A DNA stretch of 64,000 nt from Pseudoroseomonas cervicalis (lineage in GTDB: Bacteria > Pseudomonadota > Alphaproteobacteria > Acetobacterales > Acetobacteraceae): positions 1,839,001-1,903,000 of the forward strand of contig NZ_JAUTAJ010000004.1 of the NCBI RefSeq assembly GCF_030818485.1, given 5' to 3'. Both the position numbers and the translations under genes were made by a program. Positions 38,947-48,746 of this stretch are shown here, piece by piece. Under the pieces are notes generated by a model. The model was not told the DNA's origin. It saw only the letters and a list, made by a program, of their open reading frames with translations, and did no database searches. Position 1 is the first letter of the stretch. Every line of letters begins with the position of its first letter.

Positions 38947-38967
38947 GCAGGGGACGGGGTCCCCTGC
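38947..38967 (+). other. Hairpin in the NUDIX-flavoprotein spacer
   Basis: GCAGGGGAC/GTCCCCTGC forms a perfect 9-bp stem with a GGG loop, 42 bp after the NUDIX stop. No T run follows. The rest of the 273-bp spacer contains no convincing gene. Confidence 0.4.
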
Positions 38968-39178
38968 ACCCGCCTTCGGTTCAGGGCGCGCGACCGGATC
39001 GGGGGCGCAATGGCGGCATTGGGAGGGTTGCGAAAAGCCCTGCTGCGAGCGGCCGGAAACCGGCGCCGCCCCCAGCCTGTCCCCAAGCCCTCCCGATGCT
39101 TATCCCCAGCCTCATCCACCGGAACTGGGGATAAGCCCCGCGCTGGCCCTGGCAGGGCTTTCCGGCTAAGCCCCGCCC

Positions 39179-40390
39179 ATGCAGCAGCAGGCATATGATG
39201 CGGTGGTGCTCGGCGCGGGCGCGGCCGGGCTGATGTTCGCCCTCCAGGCGGGGCAGCGCGGCCTGAAGGTGCTGGTGCTGGACCATGCGCCGCAGGCGGG
39301 CTCCAAGATCCTGATCTCCGGCGGCGGGCGCTGCAACTTCACCAATCGCGACACGGTGCCGGAACGCTTCTTCTCGGCCAATCCGCATTTCGCCAAATCC
39401 GCCCTCTCCCGCTACCGCCCGGCCGAATTCCTGGCGCTGGTCGAGAAGCACCGCATCGCCTGGCATGAGAAGACGCTGGGCCAGCTCTTCTGCGACGGCT
39501 CGGCACGGCAGATCGTCGCCATGCTGCTGGCCGAATGCGCCGCCGCCAGCGTCGACCTCCGCCTGTCGCACCGCATCACCGGGGTCTCCCGCGCGGAGGA
39601 ATTCCGGGTGGAGACGGACAAGGGCGCCTTCACCGCGCCGCGCCTGGTACTGGCCACCGGCGGGCTGTCCATCCCGAAGATGGGGGCCACCGGCCTGTCC
39701 CTCGACCTCGCCCGCCGCTTCGGCCTGGCGCTGACCGAGACGCGCCCGGCCCTCGTGCCGCTGACCTTCGCCGGCGCCGAGCTGGAGCTGATGCGCGGCC
39801 TGTCCGGCGTGGCCCTGCCGGCGGTGGCGCGGCTCGGCCGCCACCGCTTCGAGGAGGCGGTACTGTTCACCCATCGCGGCCTGTCGGGCCCGGCCATCCT
39901 GCAGATCTCCTCCGCCTGGCGGGAGGGGCAGGCGCTGAGCCTGGACCTGCTGCCCGGCCAGGATGCCGCGGCGCTGCTGCTGGCCGCCAAGCAGGCGCGG
40001 CCGCGCGCCGCCGCCCGCACCGTGCTGGCCGAGCTGCTGCCGCAGCGCCTGGCCCATTCCCTGGCCGAGGCCTGGCTGCCCGACCGCATCATGGCCGAGC
40101 AGCCGGACAAGGCGCTGCGCCAGGCCGCCGCGCGCCTGTCGCAATGGAGCCTGACGCCAGCCGGCAGCGAGGGCTATGCCAAGGCCGAGGTGATGCTGGG
40201 CGGCGTCGACACCGCCCAGCTCTCCTCCCGCAGCCTGGAGGCGAAATCCGTGCCCGGCCTTTACGTGATCGGCGAGGCGGTGGACGTCACCGGCTGGCTC
40301 GGCGGCTACAATTTCCAATGGGCCTGGGCCAGCGGCACGGCGGCGGCGCTGGCCGCGGCGGAGCAGCGGGCCGGCCTGGGGGCCGGCTAG
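39179..40390 (+). CDS. HI0933/YhiN-family flavoprotein (NAD(P)/FAD-dependent oxidoreductase)
   Basis: 403 residues. FAD-binding VVLGAGAAGLMFALQAG lies at the N-terminus. The family signature SGGGRCNFTN is at about 45-54, LATGGLSIPKMGATG in the middle, and the C-terminal VIGEAVDVTGWLGGYNFQWAWASG closes the FAD site. This matches the BaiN/YhiN-like group with no firmly known substrate in most bacteria. It lacks membrane segments. It ends overlapping the stop of the convergent GST gene by 4 bp. Confidence 0.9.
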   Translation: MQQQAYDAVVLGAGAAGLMFALQAGQRGLKVLVLDHAPQAGSKILISGGGRCNFTNRDTVPERFFSANPHFAKSALSRYRPAEFLALVEKHRIAWHEKTLGQLFCDGSARQIVAMLLAECAAASVDLRLSHRITGVSRAEEFRVETDKGAFTAPRLVLATGGLSIPKMGATGLSLDLARRFGLALTETRPALVPLTFAGAELELMRGLSGVALPAVARLGRHRFEEAVLFTHRGLSGPAILQISSAWREGQALSLDLLPGQDAAALLLAAKQARPRAAARTVLAELLPQRLAHSLAEAWLPDRIMAEQPDKALRQAAARLSQWSLTPAGSEGYAKAEVMLGGVDTAQLSSRSLEAKSVPGLYVIGEAVDVTGWLGGYNFQWAWASGTAAALAAAEQRAGLGAG

Positions 40391-41043
40391 AACTCCACCT
40401 CCAGCTCCTCGATCGCCTCCGGCTCGGCCTCGGCCGCCTGCATCCATTCGGCGACCTCAGGCCAGGCCAGCAGCCGGTCCTGATAGACCCCGGCGAGGCC
40501 CGGCAGCCGCACATCATAGGTCAGGAAGCGGCTGGCCACGGGCGCGAACATGGCATCCGCCACGCTGGCCCGCTCGCCGAACAGCCACGGCCCGCCCCAG
40601 GCTTCCAGGCAATCCACCCAGATCGATTCGAGATGCTCGATATCGGCGCGCGGTCCCGACCACAGGCGGAAGCCCGGGCGGCGGGCGCGGATGTTCAGCG
40701 GCAGCGAGGCGCGCAGGGCGGCGAAGCCCGCATGCATCTCGCCCGAGACCGAGCGGCAGCGGGCGCGGGCCAGCGGCTCGGCCGGCAGCAGGCGGGCCTC
40801 GGGGTGCTGCTCGTTCAGGTGCTCGGCGATGGCCAGCGTGTCCCAGACCCGGACCTCGCCCTGCACCAGGCAGGGCAGGCGGATGGTGGCGCTGCGCGAC
40901 AGCAGCTCGGCCCGCACCTGCGGGTCGTCGGGCGAGGCGGTCTCCACCCGCACCCGCAACCCGGCCATGCGGCAGAGCAGGAAGCCCCGCATCGACCAGG
41001 AGGAGTAGTTGTAGCTGCTGATGAGGAGGCGGGCTTCACTCAT
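40387..41043 (-). CDS. Glutathione S-transferase family protein
   Basis: 218 residues from the ATG giving MSEARLLISSYNYSSWSMRGFLL. The thioredoxin-like domain (about 1-85) has a Ser-Ser-Trp segment where the catalytic residue normally sits, then LPCLVQGEVRVWDTLAIAEHLNE, containing the cis-Pro and the glutathione-gamma-Glu site. The helical domain follows, with ASVADAMFAPVASRFLTYDV. This matches the maleylacetoacetate-isomerase-like or YfcF-type cluster. Substrate unknown. The intergenic region to phaZ is 184 bp and divergent. Confidence 0.87.
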   Translation of the reverse strand: MSEARLLISSYNYSSWSMRGFLLCRMAGLRVRVETASPDDPQVRAELLSRSATIRLPCLVQGEVRVWDTLAIAEHLNEQHPEARLLPAEPLARARCRSVSGEMHAGFAALRASLPLNIRARRPGFRLWSGPRADIEHLESIWVDCLEAWGGPWLFGERASVADAMFAPVASRFLTYDVRLPGLAGVYQDRLLAWPEVAEWMQAAEAEPEAIEELEVEF

Positions 41044-41227
41044 GGCGAACACTCCGGCGCGATCCGGATGAAACCATATTCCCGTCACCGGCTTGACGAA
41101 ATGGTCATTTATGGCAGGCCAAGATGCCGCCTCGCAGCGAAGGAACGAATGCGTTACCGTTCGCTGGGGCGGCGGCAATAGGCTGGCCAAACTAAGCCAC
41201 GACATTGCGCGGAGAGGCTCCAGCGGA

Positions 41228-42445
41228 ATGATGTATCAGCTCTATCAGGCCCAGCAGGACCTGCTCACCCCGTTCCGGCAGATGGCCAAGGGAACGGGCG
41301 CTTGGCTGCGCCTGTTCGATACCGGCCGGCCCGAGACCTTCGGCCTTCGCCAGGTCACCGCGGCGCTGGAATTGTTCGGCAGCAGCGGCATCACCCATGA
41401 ACGCCCCTCCTTCGGCTTCACCAGCGTGCGCGTGGGCAATGAGGAGGTCGCGGTCGAGGAGACCCCGATCCTCTCCACCCCCTTCGGCACGCTGCTGCAT
41501 TTCCGCAAGGCGATCGACACGCCGCAGCCGCGCATCCTGGTGGTGGCGCCGATGTCGGGCCATTTCGCCACCCTGCTGCGCGGCACGGTGCAGGTGCTGC
41601 TGCCCGACAATGACGTCTACATCACCGACTGGACCAATGCGCGCGACGTGCCGCTCTCGGCCGGGCGCTTCGGCTTCGACGAATTCGTCGACCATGTGAT
41701 CCGCTTCCAGGAGGAGATCGGCCCCGGCGGCCATGTGCTGGCCGTCTGCCAGCCCGCCGTGCCGGTGCTGGCCGCCGTCGCCCTGATGTCGGAGGACCGC
41801 AACCCGGCCACCCCGCGCAGCATGGTGCTGATGGCCGGCCCGATCGACACCCGCATCAGCCCGACCAAGGTGAACGCGCTGGCGCAGGAGCACCCGATCT
41901 CCTGGTTCGAGCAGCACCTGATCGACACCGTGCCCTGGCGGCTGAAGGGCGGCGGGCGGCGGGTCTATCCGGGCGCGCTGCAGCTGACCGCCTTCATGTC
42001 GATGAACCTGAACCGCCATGTGAACGCCCATCTGGAGCAGTTCCGCAACCTGGTGGGCGGGGATTCCGAGCTGGCCGACGCGCATCGCCGCTTCTACGAC
42101 GAATATCTGGCGGTGATGGACCTGCCCGCCGAATTCTACCTGGAGACGGTGCAGAAGGTGTTCCAGGAGCACCACCTGCCGCTCGGCAAGCTGATGCATC
42201 GCGACCGGCTGGTGAAGCCGGAGGCGATCCGCCGCACCCATCTGCTGACCGTGGAAGGCGAGCGCGACGATATCTGCGCCGTCGGCCAGACCGCCGCCGC
42301 GCTGGATCTGTGCAGCAACCTGCCGCACACCATGAAGCGCAACCATCTGCAGATCGGCGCCGGGCATTACGGCGTGTTCAGCGGCCGCCGCTGGACCAAT
42401 GAGGTCTATCCGCTGGTGCGCCAGCTGATCGCCGAGGCCGGCTGA
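41228..42445 (+). CDS. phaZ: Intracellular polyhydroxyalkanoate depolymerase
   Basis: 405 residues; the ATG at 41231 is an alternative start. The N-terminal MMYQLYQAQQDLLTPFR and LVVAPMSGHFATLLRGTVQ are characteristic. The nucleophile is a Cys in the lipase-like box AVCQPAVPVLAAV (about 175-180), as in Cupriavidus PhaZ1-type depolymerases. The C-terminal His lies in GAGHYGVFSGRRW, and Asp in LTVEGERDDICAVGQ. It mobilises native PHB granules to 3-hydroxybutyrate. No PHA synthase or phasin is in the window. It implies that the organism stores PHA. Confidence 0.93.
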   Translation: MMYQLYQAQQDLLTPFRQMAKGTGAWLRLFDTGRPETFGLRQVTAALELFGSSGITHERPSFGFTSVRVGNEEVAVEETPILSTPFGTLLHFRKAIDTPQPRILVVAPMSGHFATLLRGTVQVLLPDNDVYITDWTNARDVPLSAGRFGFDEFVDHVIRFQEEIGPGGHVLAVCQPAVPVLAAVALMSEDRNPATPRSMVLMAGPIDTRISPTKVNALAQEHPISWFEQHLIDTVPWRLKGGGRRVYPGALQLTAFMSMNLNRHVNAHLEQFRNLVGGDSELADAHRRFYDEYLAVMDLPAEFYLETVQKVFQEHHLPLGKLMHRDRLVKPEAIRRTHLLTVEGERDDICAVGQTAAALDLCSNLPHTMKRNHLQIGAGHYGVFSGRRWTNEVYPLVRQLIAEAG

Positions 42446-42483
42446 GGGCCGCGACCGCCGGCCCGCCGCGGGGTGGGCCGGCC

Positions 42484-42640
42484 GCCGGCTGAAGCCGGCG
42501 CTCCCGGAAGGCCGGTTGCCGGCCGGCGCATCCATGGGGCGGCCTGCAGACCGGCTCCGTCCCGCAGACCGGGGCCGGGCCGGCACCATCGTCAGGCCGG
42601 CATTGAGGCCGGATACCTCGTCAGACCGGCTCTAGGCCGG
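42484..42640. repeat. Cluster of CCGGC/GCCGG mini-hairpins
   Basis: The 186-bp gap between the convergent phaZ and flavin reductase genes holds GCCGGC-TGAA-GCCGGC (42484-42499), GGCCGG-TTG-CCGGCC (42510-42524), CCGGC-ATTGAG-GCCGG (42597-42612) and CCGGC-TCTAG-GCCGG (42626-42640, covering the stop of the next gene). The last two lie in a direct repeat beginning CGTCAGRCCGGC. There is no open reading frame. It may act in termination. Confidence 0.6.
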
Positions 42641-43135
42641 CAGGGCCAGATGGTGGTAGTCGCGCTGCCACCAGATCAGCGCCGGGCCGGGCTCGCCCAG
42701 GCGGATGGCGCGGATGGCGGCGAAGAAGACGCTGTGCGTGCCCTTCTCCAGCACTTCCTCCACCACGCAATCCAGCGACACGGCGGCGCCATCCAGCGCC
42801 GGCGCGCCGGTCTCCAGCCTGCTCCAGGTGCCGCTGCGGAAGCGCTCCTCCCCCGTCGTGGCGCCGGTCAGGCCGGCGAAGACGTTGGAGATCTCGGTCT
42901 GCCCGGCCGAGAGCACATTGACGCAGAGCACGCCATTGGCCTTGAAGGCGGCGTTCTGGGTGCTGGAGCGGTTGATGCAGACCAGCAGCGTCGCCGGCTC
43001 GTCGGTGACGGAGCAGACGGCGCTGGCGGTCAGCCCCGCCAGCCCCGCCGGGCCGTCGCTGGTGACCACATTCACCGCCGCCCCCAGGCGCGCCATGGCT
43101 TCGCGGAAATCGGGGCGGGAGACGGGCATGGTCAT
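42632..43135 (-). CDS. Flavin reductase family protein (HpaC/RutF-like)
   Basis: 167 residues from the ATG giving MTMPVSRPDFREAMARLGAAVNVVTSDG. The conserved flavin-binding segment is GLTASAVCSVTDEPATLLVCINRSS, followed by AFKANGVLCVNVLSAGQTEISN. The C-terminal HLALPA completes the split barrel. It gives reduced FMN/FAD to a monooxygenase partner, as HpaC does for HpaB. No partner monooxygenase is adjacent. Its stop lies within the repeat cluster. Confidence 0.88.
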   Translation of the reverse strand: MTMPVSRPDFREAMARLGAAVNVVTSDGPAGLAGLTASAVCSVTDEPATLLVCINRSSTQNAAFKANGVLCVNVLSAGQTEISNVFAGLTGATTGEERFRSGTWSRLETGAPALDGAAVSLDCVVEEVLEKGTHSVFFAAIRAIRLGEPGPALIWWQRDYHHLALPA

Positions 43136-43211
43136 CCTCTGCGGCAGGCTGTCCCGCAGATAGTGCCACGCGGCCCCGGCACAAGCCAGGGAGGAGGCCG
43201 GTGCCGCCGGA

Positions 43212-43832
43212 TCAGCCCGGCGCGGCCAGGCGGAAGCCGCTGGCCTCCAGCGCGGCGGACCAGGCCTCCGGATCGCCACGCCAGCCGAAGCCGGGCTTCT
43301 CCTGCACCCGGATGGCGGGGATGCCCTCCGGCACCGTGCCGTCGTGATAGTTCACCGCCAGCAGGTGGAAGCCGCCCGGCTGCAGCGCCGCCAGCCTCTC
43401 GCGCAGCGCCAGCAGCTGCTCCGGCTTGTCGGCGCCATGCCGCTCCCGCACGAAGAGCGGCGGCGGCCCCGGGCGCTGCTCGCGCAGGCGCCCCGCCAGG
43501 CTGGCGAAGCGCGCGGCGGCGCGCGGGATCTGCTCGCGCCAATGCGGCACCACCACATCCTCGGCCTTGTCGAAATCATGCTCGTGGATGATGCCGTAGC
43601 GGCGGTGGCGGATATGGCGGACACGCCCCGCCTCGTCGCGCTGCTCCTCCAGCATGTCCTCGCGGTAGATGCAGGCGGGGTCGAGATCCTGGCGCAGGAT
43701 CTCGAGCAGCCCCTTCAGCGGCAGGATGTACCAGTCGAAGGGATAGCCCGTGGTGAAGCCGTAATGGCGGCGCAGATTGTGCGTCAGCCGGCAGCGCTGG
43801 CCGAGCGGGACGATGCGGGACACGTCAACCAT
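43212..43832 (-). CDS. DUF1796-type putative papain-like cysteine peptidase
   Basis: 206 residues from ATG 43832 (an ATG at 43850 would add six). The N-terminal VPLGQRCRLTHNLRRHYG and GYPFDWYILPLKG match the DUF1796 pattern, with Cys after the GxR/Q turn and the PFDW motif. HEHDFDKAEDVVVPHWREQIPRAA follows, then VNYHDGTV near the C-terminus. Predicted cysteine peptidases of this family have unproven activity and occur near cell-surface or glycan genes. No such genes are nearby here. Upstream 130 bp are divergent with the dienelactone hydrolase gene. Confidence 0.7.
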   Translation of the reverse strand: MVDVSRIVPLGQRCRLTHNLRRHYGFTTGYPFDWYILPLKGLLEILRQDLDPACIYREDMLEEQRDEAGRVRHIRHRRYGIIHEHDFDKAEDVVVPHWREQIPRAAARFASLAGRLREQRPGPPPLFVRERHGADKPEQLLALRERLAALQPGGFHLLAVNYHDGTVPEGIPAIRVQEKPGFGWRGDPEAWSAALEASGFRLAAPG

Positions 43833-43963
43833 GGCGGCACGCTCTAGCATGGCGGGCGGGGTCGTGGCAGCGCCCCCCGCGCAAGGGTGATGGCGGGCGG
43901 CTTCCGCTGACCGCGCATCCGGCTATCCTGCCCGCCCTCCACTCCCGCATCCGAGGACACGCA

Positions 43964-44662
43964 ATGCCCGAAATCACGATCCAGGCCAGCGACGGCACCG
44001 GCAGCTTCGCCGCCTATCTGGCGATGCCGAAGCAGGTGCCGGCCGGCGCCGTGGTGATGATCCAGGAGATCTTCGGCGTGAACCACGCCATGCGCGCGCT
44101 CTCCGACTGGGTGGCCGATATGGGCTTCATCGCCATCTGCCCGGACCTGTTCTGGCGGCAGGAGCCGGGGGTGCAGCTGACCGATGGCAGCAAGGAGGAA
44201 TGGGACCGCGCCTTCGCCCTGATGAACGGTTTCGACCAGCAGAAGGGCGTCGAGGACCTGAAGGCGACGCTGGCCGCGGTGCGGGTGATGCCCGGCTGCA
44301 ATGGCCGCGCCGGCACCATGGGCTTCTGCCTGGGCGGGCGGCTGGCCTTCATGATGGCCACCGAGTCGGATGCCGATTGCAACATCTCCTATTACGGCGT
44401 CGGCATCGATGGGCTGCTGGACGGGGTGCCGCGGGTCGGCAAGCCGCTGCTGATGCACATCGCCGAGCTGGACCGCTTCGTGCCGGAGCAGGCGCGCCAG
44501 GCGATCCTCTCCGGGGTGGAGGGCAACGGCCAGATCGCCGCCCATGTCTATCCGGGTGTCGACCATGCCTTCGCCCGCATGGGCGGGCATAGCTGGGATG
44601 GCCGCGCCGCCACCATCGCCAATGGCCGCACCGCCGAGCTGCTGGCGCGCTGCCTGGGCTGA
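43964..44662 (+). CDS. Dienelactone hydrolase family protein
   Basis: 232 residues starting after CGAGGACACGCA. Alpha/beta hydrolase with VVMIQEIFGVNHAMRALSDWVA (dienelactone hydrolase signature), nucleophile Cys in MGFCLGGRLAF (about 123) and the catalytic His in VYPGVDHAFARMG. An Asp in HIAELDRFVPEQ completes the triad. The enzyme class opens lactone rings such as dienelactone in chloroaromatic degradation, though many members have other ester substrates. No aromatic pathway genes are near, so substrate is open. Confidence 0.88.
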   Translation: MPEITIQASDGTGSFAAYLAMPKQVPAGAVVMIQEIFGVNHAMRALSDWVADMGFIAICPDLFWRQEPGVQLTDGSKEEWDRAFALMNGFDQQKGVEDLKATLAAVRVMPGCNGRAGTMGFCLGGRLAFMMATESDADCNISYYGVGIDGLLDGVPRVGKPLLMHIAELDRFVPEQARQAILSGVEGNGQIAAHVYPGVDHAFARMGGHSWDGRAATIANGRTAELLARCLG

Positions 44663-44673
44663 GACGGATCCCG

Positions 44674-44713
44674 GCCGGCGGCGGCGCCCCGGCGCCCGCC
44701 CCCGGCTTTTTTT
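44674..44713 (+). terminator. Rho-independent terminator after the dienelactone hydrolase gene
   Basis: An outer GCCGG/CCGGC stem and an inner GGCGCC/GGCGCC stem, separated by an internal loop, are followed by TTTTTTT at 44707-44713. It lies 11 bp beyond the stop codon and 57 bp before the next gene. Confidence 0.8.
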
Positions 44714-44770
44714 CGCCAGCACCGCACCGGACGGAGTGCGCGGCGCCGCGCGGCGCGGCACAAGCGGGCC

Positions 44771-45703
44771 ATGAACCAGGCGCTGACACCCCGGCAATGG
44801 GGCCTGATGCTGCTGCTCTCCCTGGCCTGGGGCTGCAGCTTCTTCTTCATGGCCGTGGCGGTGGCGGCGCTGCCGCCGCTGACCATCGTGCTCTGCCGCG
44901 TGGCGCTGGCCGCCCTGATGCTGTGGCCGCTGCTGGCGCTGCGCGGCGCGATGCCGCGCTGGACGGGGCCGGTGCTGCTCGCCTGCCTCGGCATGGCGCT
45001 GCTCAACAACCTGATCCCCTTCAGCCTGATCGTCTGGGCGCAGCGGAGCATCCCGAGCGGCCTGGCCTCGGTGGTCAATGCCGCGACGCCGGTCTTCACC
45101 CTGCTGGTGGCGCATGCGCTGACGGCGGATGAGAGGCTGAGCGGCCACCGGCTGGCGGGGGTGCTGGCGGGGCTGGCGGGGGTCGCGGTGCTGGCCGGGC
45201 CGGCCGCCCTCGGCCTCGGCGCGCCCGGCGGCGCCGGCGCCAGCCGGGCGGAGCTGCCCGGGCTGCTGGCCGGGCTCGGCGCCTGCCTCTCCTATGCCCT
45301 GGCCGGCATCTGGGGCCGCCGCTTCGCCCGGCTGGGCGTGCCGCCGCTGGCCGCCGCCGCCGGCCAGACCAGCGCCAGCACCCTGCTGGCCCTGCCCCTG
45401 GTGCTGCTGCTGGACCGGCCCTGGACCCTGCCGCCGCCCGGGCCGGAGGTGCTGCTGGCCCTGCTGGCGCTGGGCCTTGTCTCCACCGGCCTCGCCTATG
45501 TGCTGTTCTTCCGCCTGCTGCAGGAGGTGGGCGCCACCAACACCGCCCTGGTGACGCAGCTGGTGCCGGTGACGGCCATCCTGCTGGGCGCCCTGCTGCT
45601 GGGGGAGAGCCTGCAGCCGCGCCATTTCGCCGGCATGGCGCTGATCGGCTGCGGCTTCCTGCTGATCGACGGCCGCCTCCTGCCCTGGCGCGGCCGCCGC
45701 TGA
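44771..45703 (+). CDS. EamA/DMT-family transporter
   Basis: 310 residues with ten membrane helices in two EamA repeats of five. Repeat 1 includes LAWGCSFFFMAVAVAALPPLTIVLCRV and ASVVNAATPVFTLLVAH, and repeat 2 includes ACLSYALAGIWGRRFA and GATNTALVTQLVPVTAILLGAL. This matches the RhaT/YdcZ-like drug/metabolite exporter family, located in the inner membrane. Substrates range from amino acids to small drugs and cannot be predicted. It follows a terminator, so it has its own promoter, and it converges with the chemoreceptor gene. Confidence 0.88.
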   Translation: MNQALTPRQWGLMLLLSLAWGCSFFFMAVAVAALPPLTIVLCRVALAALMLWPLLALRGAMPRWTGPVLLACLGMALLNNLIPFSLIVWAQRSIPSGLASVVNAATPVFTLLVAHALTADERLSGHRLAGVLAGLAGVAVLAGPAALGLGAPGGAGASRAELPGLLAGLGACLSYALAGIWGRRFARLGVPPLAAAAGQTSASTLLALPLVLLLDRPWTLPPPGPEVLLALLALGLVSTGLAYVLFFRLLQEVGATNTALVTQLVPVTAILLGALLLGESLQPRHFAGMALIGCGFLLIDGRLLPWRGRR

Positions 45704-45721
45704 CCCCCGGGGCGGCCGGCC

Positions 45722-47398
45722 TCAGGCCGCCTGGATGCCCTTCAGGAAGCGCTCCAGCTGCTGGCGCAGCCCATCGCTGGTGCCGCTGATCTCGCCGGAG
45801 ACGGTGCGCACCTGCTCGGCGGCGCGGCCGCCGATCTCGGCCGCCTGCTTCACCACCCCGGTCTCGCGCGAGAGCGAGGCGGCGGCCTCCGCCGTGCCGG
45901 CGATGTTGCGGGCGATCTCCTGCGTCGCCGCCCCCTGCTCCTCCACCGCGGCGGCGATGGCGGCGGCGGTCTGGTCGATCTCGGCGACCACGGCGGCGAT
46001 GCTGCGGATCGCCTCCACCGCCTGGCCGGTCACGCCCTGGATGGCGCCCACCTGCTGGCTGATCTCCTCCGTCGCCTTGGCGGTCTGGCTGGCCAGGTTC
46101 TTCACCTCGGAGGCCACCACGGCGAAGCCCTTGCCGGCCTCGCCGGCGCGCGCCGCCTCGATGGTGGCGTTCAGCGCCAGCAGATTGGTCTGGCCGGCGA
46201 TGTCGGCGATCAGCCGCACCACATCGCCGATGCGGTTGGCGGTGTCGGCCAGCTCGCGCACCGTGCGGTCGGTGCGCTCGGTCTCGGCCACCGCGCGGCG
46301 CGACACCTCGGCCGAGCGGCCGACCTGGCGGGTGATCTCGCCGATCGAGGCGGTCAGCTCCTCGGTCGCCGCCGCCGCGGTCTGCGCATTGCTCGAGGCG
46401 CTGTCCGAGGCGCGCGACAGGGTGGTGGTCAGGCGCGAGGATTCCTCGGCCGCGCGGGTCATCTCGACCGAGGTACCGCCCAGCCGCTGCGCCGCGCTGC
46501 GCAGGATTTCCAGCGCCTGGTGCGATTCGGCGCCGAAGCTCTTCACCAGCGTCTCGACCCGCTGGCCGCGCTCCTGCGCCTTGCGGTCGGCGGCCGCCTG
46601 CTCGGCGGCCAGGCGCTCGCCCTCCCGCGTCTTGTCGCGGAACACCTCCAGCGCGCGGGCCATGGCGCCGATCTCGTCGGTGCGCTCCTTGTCGGCCACG
46701 GTGGCGGCCAGGTCGCCGCCGGTCATGCGCTGCATGGTTCCGGTCAGGCGCTGCACCGGCAGGCTGATGCGCGCCACCAGGCTGTAGCCCAGCAGCATCA
46801 GCAGCACGGCACCAAGGCCGAGCGACACCACCACCGCCAGGAAGGAGCTTTCATAGGCCGCCTCGGCCTCCTGCGCCACCTTGTTGGCGCCGTCGATGTT
46901 GAAGCGCTTCAGCGCCTCCATCGCCCCCGCATAGGCCTCGAAGGCCTGGAGGTTGACCGTCTCGACGCGCCGCACCGCCGCCTGCTGCTCGCCCCGGCGG
47001 CTGAGCTGCAGCGTCGGCGTCATCTCGCGCTGATAGGCGGCGAAGGCGCTGGCCACCGCCTCATACAGGCCGCGCTCGGTCGGGCCGGTGATCAGCGGCT
47101 GGTAGTCGCGCAGCCCGGTCTCGACGCGCTGCACCTCGCGCGCGATCGCCTCCTCGGTCCGCTGCATCGCCGCATCCTCGGTCTGCATCACATGCCGGAC
47201 CACCATCTGGCGGAGGTGCAGCCCGCCATCCGACACCGTGCTGATGACGTTGAGGCTCGGGATCCAGTTGGAGATCAGATCCTGCGTCACCGCCTGCACG
47301 GCCCCCATGCGCTGCAGCGCGAAGCCACCCAGCGCGACGAAGCTGATCAGGATGACGGCGAAGGAAGCCAGCAGACGGGTTTTGATCGACATGGGCAT
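45722..47398 (-). CDS. Methyl-accepting chemotaxis protein
   Basis: 558 residues from the ATG at 47398; a second ATG at 47392 would give 556. It has a membrane helix at about 10-30 and a periplasmic four-helix-bundle sensor domain (about 31-190). A second membrane helix lies at about 192-212 and a HAMP domain at 213-265 ([22 protein letters not shown]). The cytoplasmic signalling hairpin contains [23 protein letters not shown] at the tip, which binds CheA/CheW, and terminates without a CheR-tethering pentapeptide. Ligand is unknown. No che genes are in the window. Confidence 0.92.
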   Translation of the reverse strand: MPMSIKTRLLASFAVILISFVALGGFALQRMGAVQAVTQDLISNWIPSLNVISTVSDGGLHLRQMVVRHVMQTEDAAMQRTEEAIAREVQRVETGLRDYQPLITGPTERGLYEAVASAFAAYQREMTPTLQLSRRGEQQAAVRRVETVNLQAFEAYAGAMEALKRFNIDGANKVAQEAEAAYESSFLAVVVSLGLGAVLLMLLGYSLVARISLPVQRLTGTMQRMTGGDLAATVADKERTDEIGAMARALEVFRDKTREGERLAAEQAAADRKAQERGQRVETLVKSFGAESHQALEILRSAAQRLGGTSVEMTRAAEESSRLTTTLSRASDSASSNAQTAAAATEELTASIGEITRQVGRSAEVSRRAVAETERTDRTVRELADTANRIGDVVRLIADIAGQTNLLALNATIEAARAGEAGKGFAVVASEVKNLASQTAKATEEISQQVGAIQGVTGQAVEAIRSIAAVVAEIDQTAAAIAAAVEEQGAATQEIARNIAGTAEAAASLSRETGVVKQAAEIGGRAAEQVRTVSGEISGTSDGLRQQLERFLKGIQAA

Positions 47399-47487
47399 GG
47401 ACCAGGGCTTTGGAGAGCCTGATCCTGATGCGCCGGCCGTGAAGAAAGCGTTCCCGCGCCACCGGTCCCGCGGCGCGGCCCCATGCC

Positions 47488-48630
47488 TCAGCCGCGCCGC
47501 AGCCGCCGCAGCAGCGCATCCAGCTCGGCCTCGCTCTGATACAGGCCGAAGCCCAGCCGCAGCCGCTGGCCGCGATGGTCGGTGACGATGCCGAGCGCCG
47601 CCAGCCGCGCCTGCCAAGCCCCCGCCTCGGCCAGCTCGAAGGCCAGGAAATTGCCGCGCACCGGGCCCGGCACGGCGAGCTGCGCGCCGGCCAGCAGCGT
47701 CTCCTCCTGCCGCTCCAGGAAGCGCGCCTGCAGGGCGCGGGCATGGGCGTGGATGGTCTGCGGGTCCAGCCCCTGCGCCTGCGCCCAGCCCAGCGAGGCC
47801 TCCAGCCGGAACAGGCCGGACGGGTCGAAGGTCGCGCCCATGAAGCGCTGCCCGTCCCTGGCATAGGGGGTGCCGCCACCGGGGGCGGCAAGCGCCGCGA
47901 AGGCGGCGTACCACCCCGTCAGCCGCGGCCGGGGCAGCCAGCCGGGCGGGCAGTGCAGGAAGCAGCAGCCCTCACCCCCCATGGCGTATTTGTAGCCGCC
48001 GGCCAGGTAGAAGGCACGCCCGGCCAGGGCGGAAAGGTCCACCGGCCGGGCCATGAAGGCGTGGTAGCCATCGATCACCAGCGCCGCCTCGCCGGCGGCC
48101 CCGGCCAGCGCCTCCAGCCCCTCCAGCACGGCGCCGGTCTGGTACATCACCTGGCTGACCCAGATCAGGTCGTAGCCGCCGCCGCGCGCCGCCTCGACCA
48201 GCCGCGGCAGGCATTCCGCCGCGGGCTCGGCCGGGATGCGGGTGACCGCCAGCAGCCCCTCCTCCTCCAGCCGCGCCGCCTGGCGGGCGAAGGAATGGAA
48301 CTCGCCATCCGTGGTCAGCACCCGCGGCACCCGCCCCGCCGGCAGGGCAGAGAGGATGCGGCCGACGAATTCATGCGTGTTGGGGGCGAAGACCAGCGTC
48401 GCCGGGTCGGGCAGGTTCAGCAGAACAGCGATGCGCCCCTGCAGACGCTGCCAGAGCGGGCCCAGCACCTCCGCCCATTTGCCGTCGATGCGGCTGGCGG
48501 CGAGGTCCCAGGCCGCCAGCTGGGCATCCCGCGTCACATCCGGCCAGGGATGGTGGCTGTGGGCGGCGAAATGCAGCCGATCCTTGTCGCTGCCGAGGAA
48601 ACGAGAAAAATGCGGGCGCAGATCGAGCAT
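47488..48630 (-). CDS. Class V aminotransferase-fold PLP enzyme, kynureninase-like
   Basis: 380 residues from the ATG giving [16 protein letters not shown] contacts appear in the [10 protein letters not shown] and [16 protein letters not shown] regions, an Asp in [14 protein letters not shown], and the Schiff-base Lys in [15 protein letters not shown] (about 230). The order and length match kynureninase or cysteine-desulfurase relatives. Divergent placement 116 bp from tryptophan 2,3-dioxygenase argues for a role in tryptophan catabolism, cleaving kynurenine to anthranilate and alanine. Without closer resemblance to known KynU this remains an inference, so no symbol is given. Confidence 0.75.
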   Translation of the reverse strand: MLDLRPHFSRFLGSDKDRLHFAAHSHHPWPDVTRDAQLAAWDLAASRIDGKWAEVLGPLWQRLQGRIAVLLNLPDPATLVFAPNTHEFVGRILSALPAGRVPRVLTTDGEFHSFARQAARLEEEGLLAVTRIPAEPAAECLPRLVEAARGGGYDLIWVSQVMYQTGAVLEGLEALAGAAGEAALVIDGYHAFMARPVDLSALAGRAFYLAGGYKYAMGGEGCCFLHCPPGWLPRPRLTGWYAAFAALAAPGGGTPYARDGQRFMGATFDPSGLFRLEASLGWAQAQGLDPQTIHAHARALQARFLERQEETLLAGAQLAVPGPVRGNFLAFELAEAGAWQARLAALGIVTDHRGQRLRLGFGLYQSEAELDALLRRLRRG

Positions 48631-48746
48631 GCCGCCATCCTGCGCCAGGGCCCGGCCCCGGTCCAGGCCCGGCACCGGTGCCATGGGGGGCTGGGGCGGG
48701 CCCGTCCGCCATGCCAGACTGCGACACGCTTGAGGAGGAGCCCCGC

